The notes beneath the pieces are model-generated. The model saw nothing but the letters and a program-made list of their open reading frames with translations, did no database searches and was not told the DNA's origin. DNA of 64,000 nucleotides, taken from NCBI RefSeq assembly GCF_007992715.1, contig NZ_BKAU01000002.1, positions 310,001-374,000 on the forward strand, written 5' to 3'. Made by a program: the position numbers and the translations under genes. Shown piece after piece: positions 25,023-35,300 of the stretch (positions within the stretch are counted from its first letter, which is position 1; the number at the start of each line of letters is the position of its first letter). This DNA comes from Chitinophaga cymbidii (GTDB lineage: Bacteria > Bacteroidota > Bacteroidia > Chitinophagales > Chitinophagaceae).

Positions 25023-27590
25023 TTAAACAGTTTTCGCTTTATCCCCCCAGGGCAGGAAGCTTGCGAGGTATCCCGTTACCACGCAGATCAATACCGCAAT
25101 GGCTGGATATAAAAAGAAGTTGATCCGGGTGGCGGATTGCACGAAATACAAGCACACAGCACTCACCACAAAGCCGGTGATCGCGCCGAAGGCGTTGATC
25201 CTCGGGAAGAAAATACCCGCCAGGAACATGCCTGCCAGGCATCCGCCGAAGAGGCCGATGATCTTCAGGTACTGGTCCCATATGGAGGTGTTGTGCAGTG
25301 AAACGAGATAAATGGCGATCGCGCAACCTATCACACCCAATACCAGCGTGGCCCTGCGTGCGAATACGAACCGCTGGCGGTCGGTGCTGGCGGGGATGAA
25401 CTTCTGGTAGAAGTCCGTGGTGATCACGGTGGCGATGGAGTTCATGCTGGAACTGATGGTAGACATCGTGGCGGCGAACAGTCCTGCGATCACCAGGCCG
25501 GACAAGCCTGCGGGCAGTTCCTGCGAAATGAACCAGGGAAATACATCGTCCGTATTGCCATGCGGGTTCAGTTCGGTGGGATGATGGCGGAAGAACACCC
25601 ACAGGGCGGTGCCCACACTGAAGAAGATCAGCGAGGCGGGTATCACCAGCACGGCGTTCGTGTAAATCGACTGACGCGCTTCTTTCTCCGTGGATGTAGT
25701 GAGATAACGCTGCACCACTACCTGGTCACTCGAATAGGTAACGAGCTGCGTCAGGAATCCTCCTATGAAAACCACCCACAGCACGGGTTCTGCGGCATCC
25801 CAACTCAGAATGGCCAGGCGGAATTTACCATGTTCCGTGGCTTCGGTCACCAGCTGCGTAACGCCTCCGTCCAGCGAATTCACAATAAACACCAGGCTCA
25901 GAAAAGCACCGCCCAACAGCACAGCTACCTGCATCACTTCGGTCCATATCACCGCTTCGATACCGCCGGAAACACTGTAGGCAGTGGTGATGAGCGCAGT
26001 GGCAACGATGCAGACGATAATATCAATGCCGGTCACAGCGCTTAAAACCAGCGCGGGTAAATAGATAACAATACCGAGGCGGCTTACCTGGAACAGCACG
26101 AACGTAAGGCTGCCGAGGATTTTCACGGCAGGAGAGAAGCGTATCTCGAGGTATTCGTATACGCTTGTCAGTTTGAGCTTGCGGAAATAAGGCAGGTAAA
26201 AATAAACGACGATCGGCGCGACGGCTACGATGAGCAGGTTGTTCAGCAGGTACACCCAGTCCGTTGCGAAGGCCTTGGCCGGTATGGCGATGAAGGTCAG
26301 CGCGCTGAGCTTGGAGCCGAAGATGCTGAGGCCCGCGGCCCACCAGGGGATCTTGCCGCCGCCGAGGAAAAAGTCGTTCGTAGTGCTGCCCATTTTGCGG
26401 GAAACATATACGCTGATGCCGATCACCAGCAGGAAATATAATCCCACCACCATCCAGTCCATCAGCCTGAAAGCGCCTGTGGGCCTGTCTGGCGTGGCCA
26501 TCCAGACTTTCGGCGTTCTCACGGCGGGGCGCGCTTCACCGCTTGGCAATACGAGGCTGCCGTTCCATACTACAGCGGGTGTGGTAACGGGCGCCCAGCT
26601 GCTGGAATCGGGATCGGCGGCGGGATCGCCTGCGCGGGTAACGGGAAATTTACCGGTGACGGACCAGGTGTCGGTGATGATGTTGTATGCCCATATCTGC
26701 GGCGAGAAACCGGGGTGCGCATCTTTCAGCTCATTGTTCCGCGCGGCGTTTGTGCCGTCATCCCCGCCGAATACCAGCAGGTGCGACTGCCCCGTAGCGA
26801 ACGCTGGACTTGGCGCGGCGATAGTGGGTTGCGGAAGATCGCTCAGCTTCGTCCATCCGCTGCCGGGCGTGTATTTGTAAGCATCTTTTAAAAGGTCTTT
26901 ACCGGTGGACCTGATGTTGGCGCCGCTGAAAAGATAGAATTCGCCGTTGATGGTGCCGGCCACGCATTGCGTGCGCGGAGGGCCGGGCCAGGAAGGCAGC
27001 GTCGTCCAGCTTCGTTTATCAGCAGGCTGTGAAAGGTCCAGCGACCAGAAGACATTGGCGGAAGCGGCGGAAGGCGTTTCCTGTCCGCCTGCGATGTAGA
27101 TCACATCACCGATCAATGCGCCCGCGGCATTGGCGTTGGGTGCGGGCATCGGTGGCAGCGCCTCTGTTTGCATCTTTCCATCTACATAACGTAAAAGGAA
27201 TGCATCCGCATAGTGTTCGGACGGGCCATTGCCGCCGATGCATACCACGGCATCGCGCCAGGTGGCGGATACGCCGTAGCCCAGCGGGCGCGGCAGCCGG
27301 CCTGCTTCTTTCCATGCGCCGCCGGGTTGTTCGAGCACATATATTTTATCGTACCAGTTCTTTGTAGCGCCGGTCCATGGTGCTTCTCCGGCTGCAAAGC
27401 TGGTTCCGCCCGCCACGATCAGCGCACCGTTGGAAACGCCCGCGAAGGCGCCGCCAACTCCGCCGGGAGCAGGCAGTACCGGCAGTTCCCGCCAGTTGAA
27501 ATATTCCTGCGGCGGTTCACCGGCGAAGCCTGGCAACGCGGCATTGGTAAGCATCGTCCATATCAATAAACAAGTGAAACGTACATTCAT
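25023..27590 (-). CDS. Fusion of a cyclically permuted kelch mutarotase and a sodium/solute symporter
   Basis: One 855-residue frame. After a signal peptide ending PGFAG, residues about 25-360 form kelch blades (GGAFAGVSNGALIVAGGTSF, GALIGDVIYIAGGQE, SHLLVFGGDDG) of the cyclically permuted YjhT/NanM mutarotase type. Residues about 370-855 are a sodium:solute symporter with roughly 13 helices (FFLGGGKIPWWAAGLSIFGSKLSALTF region, AYSVSGGIEAVIWTE, GLFAATMSTISSSMNS). The mutarotase would convert released alpha-sialic acid to the beta form in the periplasm and hand it to the attached transporter. It follows the lyase gene with a one-base TGATG overlap. Substrate assignment rests on the sialidase neighbours. 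Confidence 0.9.
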   Translation of the reverse strand: MNVRFTCLLIWTMLTNAALPGFAGEPPQEYFNWRELPVLPAPGGVGGAFAGVSNGALIVAGGTSFAAGEAPWTGATKNWYDKIYVLEQPGGAWKEAGRLPRPLGYGVSATWRDAVVCIGGNGPSEHYADAFLLRYVDGKMQTEALPPMPAPNANAAGALIGDVIYIAGGQETPSAASANVFWSLDLSQPADKRSWTTLPSWPGPPRTQCVAGTINGEFYLFSGANIRSTGKDLLKDAYKYTPGSGWTKLSDLPQPTIAAPSPAFATGQSHLLVFGGDDGTNAARNNELKDAHPGFSPQIWAYNIITDTWSVTGKFPVTRAGDPAADPDSSSWAPVTTPAVVWNGSLVLPSGEARPAVRTPKVWMATPDRPTGAFRLMDWMVVGLYFLLVIGISVYVSRKMGSTTNDFFLGGGKIPWWAAGLSIFGSKLSALTFIAIPAKAFATDWVYLLNNLLIVAVAPIVVYFYLPYFRKLKLTSVYEYLEIRFSPAVKILGSLTFVLFQVSRLGIVIYLPALVLSAVTGIDIIVCIVATALITTAYSVSGGIEAVIWTEVMQVAVLLGGAFLSLVFIVNSLDGGVTQLVTEATEHGKFRLAILSWDAAEPVLWVVFIGGFLTQLVTYSSDQVVVQRYLTTSTEKEARQSIYTNAVLVIPASLIFFSVGTALWVFFRHHPTELNPHGNTDDVFPWFISQELPAGLSGLVIAGLFAATMSTISSSMNSIATVITTDFYQKFIPASTDRQRFVFARRATLVLGVIGCAIAIYLVSLHNTSIWDQYLKIIGLFGGCLAGMFLAGIFFPRINAFGAITGFVVSAVCLYFVQSATRINFFLYPAIAVLICVVTGYLASFLPWGDKAKTV

Positions 27591-28522
27591 CAGGCATGGT
27601 TTGTTTGTTCAGTTACAGGAGCAAGCAGGTCAAGAAATCCCATATCGTCCAGGGACGCTTTCAGGTCCGCGACCTCTTCTGCGTTCAATGGTTTCAGCGG
27701 AAGCCTGCATGGGCCGATGTTCCAGCCGAGGATCTGCATGATGGCCCGTTGCGCCGGCAACGAAGGATATTTCAGGAAGCGGCGGATCATTTCCACACAT
27801 TGCAATTGCAGCTGCTGCGCCGCATCCAGCTTGCCGCTGCTAAACAATTTCATGATCTGCAAATATAATGGCCCCGCGAAAGAGTAGGTACTGCCGATGG
27901 CGCCTTTCGCTCCTACGGAAAGCGCGGGCAGCAGCATTTCATCGGTACCGTAAAGAATATCATATTGCCCGTTGTTGAAATTCACGCAAGCCTGGTATTC
28001 CTGCAAGGTCGGCGCGGTGTATTTGATACCGGCGAGATTGGGAATAGCGTCCTGGCTCAGGCGGAGAAACTCTACCATGTCCATGCCCACGCCCGTCAGC
28101 ACCGGGATGTGATAATAGTAGAACGGCAACTCCGGCGCAGCTGCGGCAATGCTGCCGATGCTTTCTACCAGGTTGCGTACGGAGGTAGGTTTGAAATAGA
28201 ATGCGGCAACGGCGGAAATGGCGTCCGCGCCGATATGCGCCGCGTGTGCGGCGAGCTTGCGGGATTCTTCAATAGAGGTATGGCCCACATGCACAAATAC
28301 TTTCAGCCTTTTGTTGGCAGCCTGCACTACCGCTTTGGAGAGGTCCATCCGTTCAGCTACGGTCATGTTCGGCCCTTCGCCGTTAGTGCCGCAAACAAAC
28401 ACGCCTGCCATCCCATCGCCGGCCATTTTATCAACGATAGCCGGTATCATGGGCAAATTGAGTGACCCGTCTTCGTTGAATGGTGTGAAAATGGCTGCTA
28501 TCAAGCCTTCTATTCTGATCAT
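27590..28522 (-). CDS. nanA: N-acetylneuraminate lyase-type aldolase (DapA/NanA superfamily)
   Basis: A 310-residue class I aldolase of the dihydrodipicolinate synthase superfamily. FVCGTNGEGPNMTVAERMDL holds the substrate-carboxylate motif, FYYYHIPVLTG the catalytic Tyr, and LAGIKYTAPTL the Schiff-base Lys near residue 168. The GTNGEG motif and the Y-x-I-P pattern fit sialic-acid lyases. It cleaves N-acetylneuraminate to N-acetylmannosamine and pyruvate in the cytoplasm. It lies directly before the mutarotase-symporter gene and after two sialidases. Genes for ManNAc use (NanE, NanK or an epimerase) are not in the window. Confidence 0.88.
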   Translation of the reverse strand: MIRIEGLIAAIFTPFNEDGSLNLPMIPAIVDKMAGDGMAGVFVCGTNGEGPNMTVAERMDLSKAVVQAANKRLKVFVHVGHTSIEESRKLAAHAAHIGADAISAVAAFYFKPTSVRNLVESIGSIAAAAPELPFYYYHIPVLTGVGMDMVEFLRLSQDAIPNLAGIKYTAPTLQEYQACVNFNNGQYDILYGTDEMLLPALSVGAKGAIGSTYSFAGPLYLQIMKLFSSGKLDAAQQLQLQCVEMIRRFLKYPSLPAQRAIMQILGWNIGPCRLPLKPLNAEEVADLKASLDDMGFLDLLAPVTEQTNHA

Positions 28523-28537
28523 GTGTTGATGTTTTTT

Positions 28538-29653
28538 TTATTTTTTTGGAACAGTGATTTGCTTTAGAACGATGCGGTAGGGTTTGCCGATGATATTGCT
28601 TTCGTACAGGCAGTACACGGTATTGCCGGGGCCGGGAGCGAGATCGGAGTAAGCGGTGCCGGAAGTGTCCAGCACCTGTTTGTGCGTCCAGGTACGGCCA
28701 TCGTCGTAGCTGAATTTTGCGGTGAGATTTTTCCTTGGATGTTTGGGAAGATGGTAGCTGTCCGGGTTCGTGAACACCATCACGGGCTTGCCGTGCGCGG
28801 AAGTACGCAGCAGTCCCGCCATGCAGATGGGCTCGAACAGGGCGGTGTCGAATACGGGCTTCGTCCAGTTGGAGATGCCGTCCTCGCTGAAGCTGATACC
28901 TCTTCTTCTCACCGGGGTGGTGTGGCGGATGTTCACCATTACACGGCCGTCGCCGAGCTGTGCGGCCACGGTTTCGCTCGGGTTCCTGAATTCGCTGGAA
29001 TTGTTGGCGATGATGGCGCCGCGGTCCCAGGTCTTGCCGTTATCATCGCTGTAAATGGTAGCGATGGCGGAAGGATGGTGGGCGCGCGGTTTCTCGGAAG
29101 CGGCCAGCCAAACGGGCACGACTAAACGGCCGCTTTTCAGCTGGATGGCGTGGCCGGGACCGGGGGCCAGTACGAGCCAGGGATATTCCGGTTTGAATTT
29201 GTTATAGGCCGCGGTGATATTTTCCGGTGTGCTCCAGGTCTGTCCATCGTCTTTCGACTGCATGTAAAAACCTTCGGCATAATTTTTCTGGAAGATGAGG
29301 TGTATGGTGCCGTCGCTGCCCACGATAGGCGTGGGGTTGCCGTTGAGGCCGACGGTGGACAATACTTTGATGGGCGACCAGGTGCGGCCGCCGTCGGTGC
29401 TTCTGCGGGTGAGGAGATTGATGTCTCCCCAGTCGCTGGCGTTTTTGACGCGGCCTTCGCAGAAGGCGAGCAGGGTGCCTTTTTGGGTGGTGACCAGTGC
29501 GGGAATGCGCATGGAATGATATTCACCGGCGATGGGCTCGAACACGGGAACGGTCTGTTCCAGCGGCGGCGTGGAAGCGGTGTGCTTCGGGCCGGCGCAT
29601 CCGGCCATCAGCAAAAGCATGCCCGCAAAGGGGACCAGTATCTTTTTAATCAT
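28538..29653 (-). CDS. Exo-alpha-sialidase GH33, lipoprotein
   Basis: A 371-residue six-bladed propeller. The signal MIKKILVPFAGMLLLMAGC is of lipoprotein type. The catalytic set is visible: the arginine of MRIPALV, Asp of ASDWGDINL, the acid pair near FRNPSET, a second arginine in VNIRHTT and the nucleophile Tyr in GTAYSDLAPG. Four Asp-boxes are present (STDGGRTW, SKDDGQTW, SDDNGKTW, SYDDGRTW). The residues after the lipid Cys (AGPKHTAS) carry no acidic cluster, so export to the cell surface is less likely than periplasmic anchoring. It releases terminal sialic acid. It is separated from the second sialidase by 8 bases. Confidence 0.92.
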   Translation of the reverse strand: MIKKILVPFAGMLLLMAGCAGPKHTASTPPLEQTVPVFEPIAGEYHSMRIPALVTTQKGTLLAFCEGRVKNASDWGDINLLTRRSTDGGRTWSPIKVLSTVGLNGNPTPIVGSDGTIHLIFQKNYAEGFYMQSKDDGQTWSTPENITAAYNKFKPEYPWLVLAPGPGHAIQLKSGRLVVPVWLAASEKPRAHHPSAIATIYSDDNGKTWDRGAIIANNSSEFRNPSETVAAQLGDGRVMVNIRHTTPVRRRGISFSEDGISNWTKPVFDTALFEPICMAGLLRTSAHGKPVMVFTNPDSYHLPKHPRKNLTAKFSYDDGRTWTHKQVLDTSGTAYSDLAPGPGNTVYCLYESNIIGKPYRIVLKQITVPKK

Positions 29654-29661
29654 GATCTGTA

Positions 29662-30834
29662 TTACCTGAATTTATTGAACGGAATGATCTCGAATGCGAT
29701 GCCTTCATAGGGCCTGCCCTGGCCGCCTTCAAACACCAGCGCAATGGAGGTATCTGACACCTGCGCCATGTCTGAATACGCGGAAGGCCCGCTCCAGGCG
29801 CGGTATTGTTTCAGCCAGTTCTTTCCTTCGTCCGTGCTCATTTTTACGGTCATGTTCACGCGCTCGGTGCTGGCGGCGTTGGCGAAGAACAGCATGTGCT
29901 GGCCGGCGGGCGTGACGGACAGCAGGCTGCCCTGGCACTGGGGATCGGTGAGCGTGTAATCTGTTTTCACGGCATCCAGTGTTTCACCGCCGTCGCTGCT
30001 GATGGCATATCTTCTTGCAGAGCCTGCTGCTGTGCGGAAGTTCACCATGATCTTGCCATCCTTCAGTTCTTCTACGGTGCATTCTCCTACCTGGCCGAGG
30101 CTGGTGGTATCTCCTTTCATCCATGTCTGACCATGATCGTCTGAATAAATAAGCTGCGAATAATCCTTGCGGGCGCCATCCAGGCGGTAAGTGTAATAGC
30201 AGGGAGCTATCAGCCGGCCTTTTTTGGCGCCGTTCTTCAGCTGTATGCCATGCACGGGGCCGGTGGCATACCAATCCCAATGCGCTTTCTTCACACTGGA
30301 TGTGATCTCCACGGGCGCGGACCATGTTTTACCGTCGTCGGAAGAGGAGGTGTAATATGGTCTGCGTGTATCCTTGCCCGTGCCTCCGGTGAGCGTGCCC
30401 CAGGTGTCCGCGCCGTTGTTCCAGGTCATCAGCAGATGGATCTGGCCGGTCTCTTCATCCACGATGGGTACGGGGTTGCCGCAGGTATTGGTGCCATCAT
30501 CCCAGATGGTGGTCATATAGCTCCACGTTTGTCCGTTGTTCTCGGAGCGTTTTACTACCATATCGATATCACCGGAATCACCATTGCTCTTTTTCTTGCG
30601 CGCTTCGGCGAAGGCGAGCAGGGTACCTTTTTTCGTTCTCACGATGGCGGGTATGCGGTATACTTCGTACCCGTAAGTTCCTTCTGCATAAATATAAGAA
30701 AGTGTAGTGGGACCTGTGCCCGGCCCCGGACCGGGTCCGGGGTTGGGATCAGGATCGGGAGCGTTGTCACTGCCCTTGCAGGAAAACCATACAAGCGGCA
30801 ATGCCAGCAGCAATAAATTCCTCAAACTCGTCAT
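29662..30834 (-). CDS. Exo-alpha-sialidase GH33, probably surface lipoprotein
   Basis: A 390-residue sialidase with lipoprotein signal MTSLRNLLLLALPLVWFSC. The Cys is followed by KGSDN and a Pro/Gly/Asp linker (about residues 23-42) that would hold the enzyme away from the membrane. The acidic residue after the Cys fits the Bacteroidota surface-export signal. Catalytic motifs are YRIPAIV, DSGDIDMV, GECTVEEL, NFRTAAG and GPSAYSDM, with Asp-boxes such as SSDDGKTW and SDDHGQTW. It differs enough from the 28.5-kb sialidase to suggest different linkages or location. It lies just downstream of SusD and would trim sialoglycans at the surface. Confidence 0.92.
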   Translation of the reverse strand: MTSLRNLLLLALPLVWFSCKGSDNAPDPDPNPGPGPGPGTGPTTLSYIYAEGTYGYEVYRIPAIVRTKKGTLLAFAEARKKKSNGDSGDIDMVVKRSENNGQTWSYMTTIWDDGTNTCGNPVPIVDEETGQIHLLMTWNNGADTWGTLTGGTGKDTRRPYYTSSSDDGKTWSAPVEITSSVKKAHWDWYATGPVHGIQLKNGAKKGRLIAPCYYTYRLDGARKDYSQLIYSDDHGQTWMKGDTTSLGQVGECTVEELKDGKIMVNFRTAAGSARRYAISSDGGETLDAVKTDYTLTDPQCQGSLLSVTPAGQHMLFFANAASTERVNMTVKMSTDEGKNWLKQYRAWSGPSAYSDMAQVSDTSIALVFEGGQGRPYEGIAFEIIPFNKFR

Positions 30835-30857
30835 TGTATCTCGTTTTTTGTTTTATA

Positions 30858-32306
30858 TCATTCAGGGTATCCATCCGTTTGTTCCAGCCTGGTATTGCGG
30901 TCCATTTCCGTGTTGGAGATGGGGAAGAAAAGCGGAAGATCTCTTTTGTCGTTCAGGTTCGGTACTTCATCATATATGTTGATGATGTTGGCGTAATGGA
31001 AACGCACGAGGTCCGGCCATCTTTTCAGTTCCAGGTAAAGTTCGCGGAAGCGTTCATTGAGTATTTCGCGTTCCACGGACAGCTTGTCTTCCGCGCCGGT
31101 GTAGTTGCCGGTCTTTGCGCGGTTTCTCACCCTGTTCAGTTCGGTGATGGCGTCTGCGGGGCGGTTCAGCGCGGCGAGGGCTTCTGCTTTGAAGAGGAAC
31201 ATTTCGGAGAGACGGTAGATGATGATGTCCGCATCATAATAGCGGTTGCCGGATACGTTGCTGCCGCGCATCTTGTTGTCGAATACGCCGATGATGGTTC
31301 CGTCTGCTTTCACCGCTTTGATGATGGCTTCTTTCGTGCGTACGTCCGCGCTGTTCACGGCGTAGATGCTTTCCAGTTTCGGGCTGGGCGCATACTGGCT
31401 GCGGGCGCCACTTTTGGCGAAGGCGATGCTGCCTTTGTTGGTGGCGTCCTGTACGAATATGTCGCGGGGCTTCAGCTGGCTGGCGTACTGGTCGCCTTTT
31501 TCATCGCGCTGGAAGTAGATGGAGAAGATCACCTCCTTGCCGTTCTTGCGGTCAGTCGCGTAGATGTGCCAGTAAGTAGCTTCGAGGCTAAGGCCCGCGC
31601 TGGCGTTGTCCGCCGCGGTGATCACGTCTTCCAGGTCTGCGTCTGTACCGCCGAGCACTTTGTGTTTCCACAGTAATGCGTCTGCTTTCAGCGCCCATGC
31701 GGCGGGTTTGGAGGCGCGGCTCTTGTTAACGAAGCCGTCTTCCGGGAACAGCTCGATCGCTTTGTTCACGTCGGCGAGGATCTGCGCCATTACATCCGCT
31801 TGCGGAGCGCGCGCGAGTTGCGGGTGGTCCGCATCTTCCGTTGGTTCCAGTTCCAGCGGCACATCGCCCCAGGAGCGGACCAGCCAGAAGTACATGTACG
31901 CGCGTATGAAATGGGTTTCCGCGAGAATCCTGTTCCGGTCTGCTTCGTCCGAGAAAGGAATGCCGGGCGTGTGTTTCAGCAGCAGGTTACAGTGGCTGAT
32001 CACTTTATAGAAGTTGAGCCAGCTGGGAGCGGTGGCTACGTGCAGGTTCTGCGTCCAGGCGTTGGAAGGACCTCCTTCCAGGCCGGGAACGAAAACGTCG
32101 CTGCGGTCTTCAAAGTAATACGTGGTGTTCACAGCATTGCGGAGCTGCGTGTAGGTGCCGAGCAGGTAAGCGTGTGAGTCGCCTTCCGTTTTCCAGTAGT
32201 CTTTACCCACGATGTCTGAAACGATGTCGGTATCGAGCATGTCGTTACAGCTGGTGCCCATGGCCAGTGTTGCGATAAAGCAATATTTAAGAATGTGTTT
32301 TTTCAT
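30858..32306 (-). CDS. susD: SusD/RagB-family glycan-binding lipoprotein
   Basis: A 482-residue surface lipoprotein (signal ending AMGTSC, Cys20, followed by NDMLDTD, an acidic surface-export type). The N-terminal part (FEDRSD, HFIRAYMYFWLVRSWGDVPL) carries the tetratricopeptide-like helices of SusD, and the C terminus (LYLELKRWPDLVRFHYA) the family's RELxxExxRWxDL-like motif. SusD proteins bind oligosaccharides over the SusC channel. The gene lies 29 bases after susC. With two sialidases downstream the expected ligand is a sialylated glycan. Confidence 0.95.
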   Translation of the reverse strand: MKKHILKYCFIATLAMGTSCNDMLDTDIVSDIVGKDYWKTEGDSHAYLLGTYTQLRNAVNTTYYFEDRSDVFVPGLEGGPSNAWTQNLHVATAPSWLNFYKVISHCNLLLKHTPGIPFSDEADRNRILAETHFIRAYMYFWLVRSWGDVPLELEPTEDADHPQLARAPQADVMAQILADVNKAIELFPEDGFVNKSRASKPAAWALKADALLWKHKVLGGTDADLEDVITAADNASAGLSLEATYWHIYATDRKNGKEVIFSIYFQRDEKGDQYASQLKPRDIFVQDATNKGSIAFAKSGARSQYAPSPKLESIYAVNSADVRTKEAIIKAVKADGTIIGVFDNKMRGSNVSGNRYYDADIIIYRLSEMFLFKAEALAALNRPADAITELNRVRNRAKTGNYTGAEDKLSVEREILNERFRELYLELKRWPDLVRFHYANIINIYDEVPNLNDKRDLPLFFPISNTEMDRNTRLEQTDGYPE

Positions 32307-32335
32307 CTGATAATATTTTTTTCCGGTGGAATTTT

Positions 32336-35300
32336 TTAGAAACCGGCGCGCAGGCCGAAGTTGAACTGACGGGGACGCGGATAAACGCCGTAGTCCCTGC
32401 CGGAATATATTTCCGGCATCATGCCGTCGTAAGCGGTGATGTAACCGAGGTTATACACGCCGCCGAAAATTTCTACGCCGGTGATGTATGCTTTTTTCAG
32501 CAGCGGGCTTCTCAGCATGTAGCTGAGGGATATTTCGCGGAAAGCGAGGAAGTCGCCTTTGCTGTAGTACAGCGAGTTGTTGCTGCCGCCGCCAGAGTTA
32601 CCGATGGCATTGTCCCAGCGCCCGTTGTTGCGGTAGTTGTAGTCCACATCGCTCTGTACGGTGTAGCGCGGATATTTTGCATCATCGCCGGTTTCCATCC
32701 AGCTGTTTTCCAGCGCGTCGCGGAGAGCGTTGTTGTTGTTACGGGAGCTGCCCATGATATTGCTCTTCAGACCGTTGTCGATCACGTGGCCGATGGCCCA
32801 GTCCATCACAATGCGCATGGAGAGGTTCTTGTATTTGAGCGTGTTCACCATGGCGCCCATTTTATCGGGACGGATAGAGCCCATGTACACCATGTCCGCC
32901 GCGTCCAGCTTGCCGTCGTTATTGCGGTCCTCAAATTTGGAATCGCCCGCGATCTTCGTTCTGCTGGCCGCATTCAGGTCGCGCGGCGCATTGGCTGCTT
33001 CTTCGTCTGTCTGATACACGCCGAGGTAGTGGTATGCCCATCTTCCGCCAAATTCTTCTCCTTCGGCAAAACCGCCTACTTTCACGTTGGTCTTTGTATT
33101 CGGGTCATACACGAAGTTGCCGCCGATCCTGTTCTTGTCTTCCCCGTTGGCCGGCAGCGTTACTACGATGCCTTTGTTGTAGGAGAAGGTCATGCCCAGG
33201 TCCCAGCTGAAATCTTTCGTTTTCACGGGCACGGCGTGCAGTTCCACTTCCACGCCGCGGTTGCGGATGGAGCCGTAGTTGCTTTTTACGTTGGCGAAGC
33301 CGGTGGAGGCCCAGAGCGGTTTGTCGAACAGGCGGTTGTCTGTCAGCTTGCTGTAGTAATCCACCAGCAGGGAGAGCCGTCCGTCGAGGAACCCGATGTC
33401 GATACCGGCGTCGAAAGCGGCGGTGGATTCCCATACCAGGGTGTTGTTCGGCAGCGTGGTGTTCAGGATGCCCACTTCTCCCATGTAGGCGTAACCGCTT
33501 TCATATTGTCCCCTTGAATCAAAGATGCTGAGGGAGTTGTTGCCGGTCTTACCCCAGCTGGAGCGGACCTTCAGGTTGGAGATCACGCCTCTCAGGCCGT
33601 CGAAGAAATCTTCGCGGTGAATGTTCCAGCCTGCGGAAACGCCGGGGAAGAAGCCCCATTTGCGGTCGTCCGCGAAGCGGGAAGATCCGTCTTCACGAAT
33701 GCTGGCGGAGAGGATATATTTTTTATCGAAGTCGTAAGACACACGTCCGAAGAAGCTCAGCAGCGCGTCATAGCTTTTGCTGGAAGATGCGCGTTGTGTG
33801 AGATCGCTGGTAGCGTTGAGGGTAGGGATGTGGTCTGTCAGCGCCTCGCGCCCGTTGGCGGAAAGACGGTAGGCGTAGTCGGAGTTATAGCTGGTACCGA
33901 GCACACCGTCGAAATTATGTTTGTTGATCTGTTTGTTATAGGTGAGCACCCCGTCGAACTGGAAGTGCCGGTCCATGTTATGCGCTGCGGAAGCCGGCCT
34001 GTTCAGCACGGTTTCGTTGAACGCCTCGAAATAGTTCTCGATGCCCTGCGCGGTGAAGTAGTATACGGAGGGAGAGAAGCGGAGGCCGGGCGCCAGGTCC
34101 CAGTCAGCGCCGAGCTGCATGGTGGTGCGGTATACCTTGGCGTCGTTGTAATTCGTTTTGTAGTAGATCTCGTGGAGGCGGTTCCGGAAAGAGGAGATGC
34201 CTTCGCCAGGTGCGGGCAATCCATTTTCGTAGTAGAGCCGGTAGGTGGGCGGCATGAGCACGCTGCGGCTCAGCACCCATTCGTAGTTATTCGGCGCGTT
34301 GGATTCGCGTACCTGGTAAGCCACCTTGCTGTTCAGGGAGAACTTGTCGCTGAGCTTGAAGGTGCCGTTGAACAGGGCGCTGTAGTTTTTGTAGTTCGTG
34401 CCCCTTGCGATACCGTCCTGGTCGAGATAGCCGAGGCCAAAGTAATAGGTAGCCTTTTCTGTGCCGCCGCTGATATCCACGTCCACTTCCTGTTTCATGC
34501 CCTGCTGGAAAGTAACGTCCTGGTAGTCGGTGTTCTTGAAGATGAGGTCTTTGCCGGTTACGGGATCGGCCATCGTTTCCCATCCTTCGTTATTCAGCAG
34601 ATGGTCCACATACTCCTGCCCGTATTCGAGAGTGTACACGTCCAGGAACTCCAGGGTGTTGTTGGAGTTGCGGGGATTGCCGGTGGACATGCCGTAGCGG
34701 CCGCCGGTGAGGAAGAAGTCAGGATTCGACTTGTTGAAAAGCATGGTATTGCGGCGGGTGAGGTACACGTATTCCCTTGCGTTCAGGAGGTCGAGTTTTT
34801 TACCTTGCTGTTCTATGCCGCCGGTGTAGCGGAAGTTGACGGTGGGTTTGCCGAGCCTGCCGGTTTTTGTTTTTACCATGATGATGCCGTTGGCGGCCCT
34901 GGCGCCGTAGATGGCGGTGGAGGCGGCGTCTTTCAGCACCTGTACGGACTCGATGTCGTCAGGGTTCATATCCTGCAGGCTGCGCATGCCCTGGGAAATG
35001 ATACCGTCTACGATGATCAGCGGCGCATCGGAATTGGGAGAGGTGGTGGTACCGCCGCGGATGAATACTTCCGGGGAGGCGCCGGGCATACCGTTACCGA
35101 TCTGCAGGGTAAGGCCGGGCACTTTTCCCTGTAATTGCAGCAGGGGGTTGGAGCCTGGTGCGTGTTTAAATTCGTCCTGCGAAACCTTTGAAATGGAAGA
35201 GGTTAATGTGGTGCGGGACTGGTTGCCGTAGCCCACGGCTACGATCTCGTTCAGGCGGACGGAGGAGCCGGAGAGCGTGACGCCGATCACTGTTTTTCCG

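Noticed and set aside
33617..35134. A 505-residue open frame on the plus strand opposite susC
   Set aside because: Same reason: it is the antisense of a clear SusC gene and shows no family motif.
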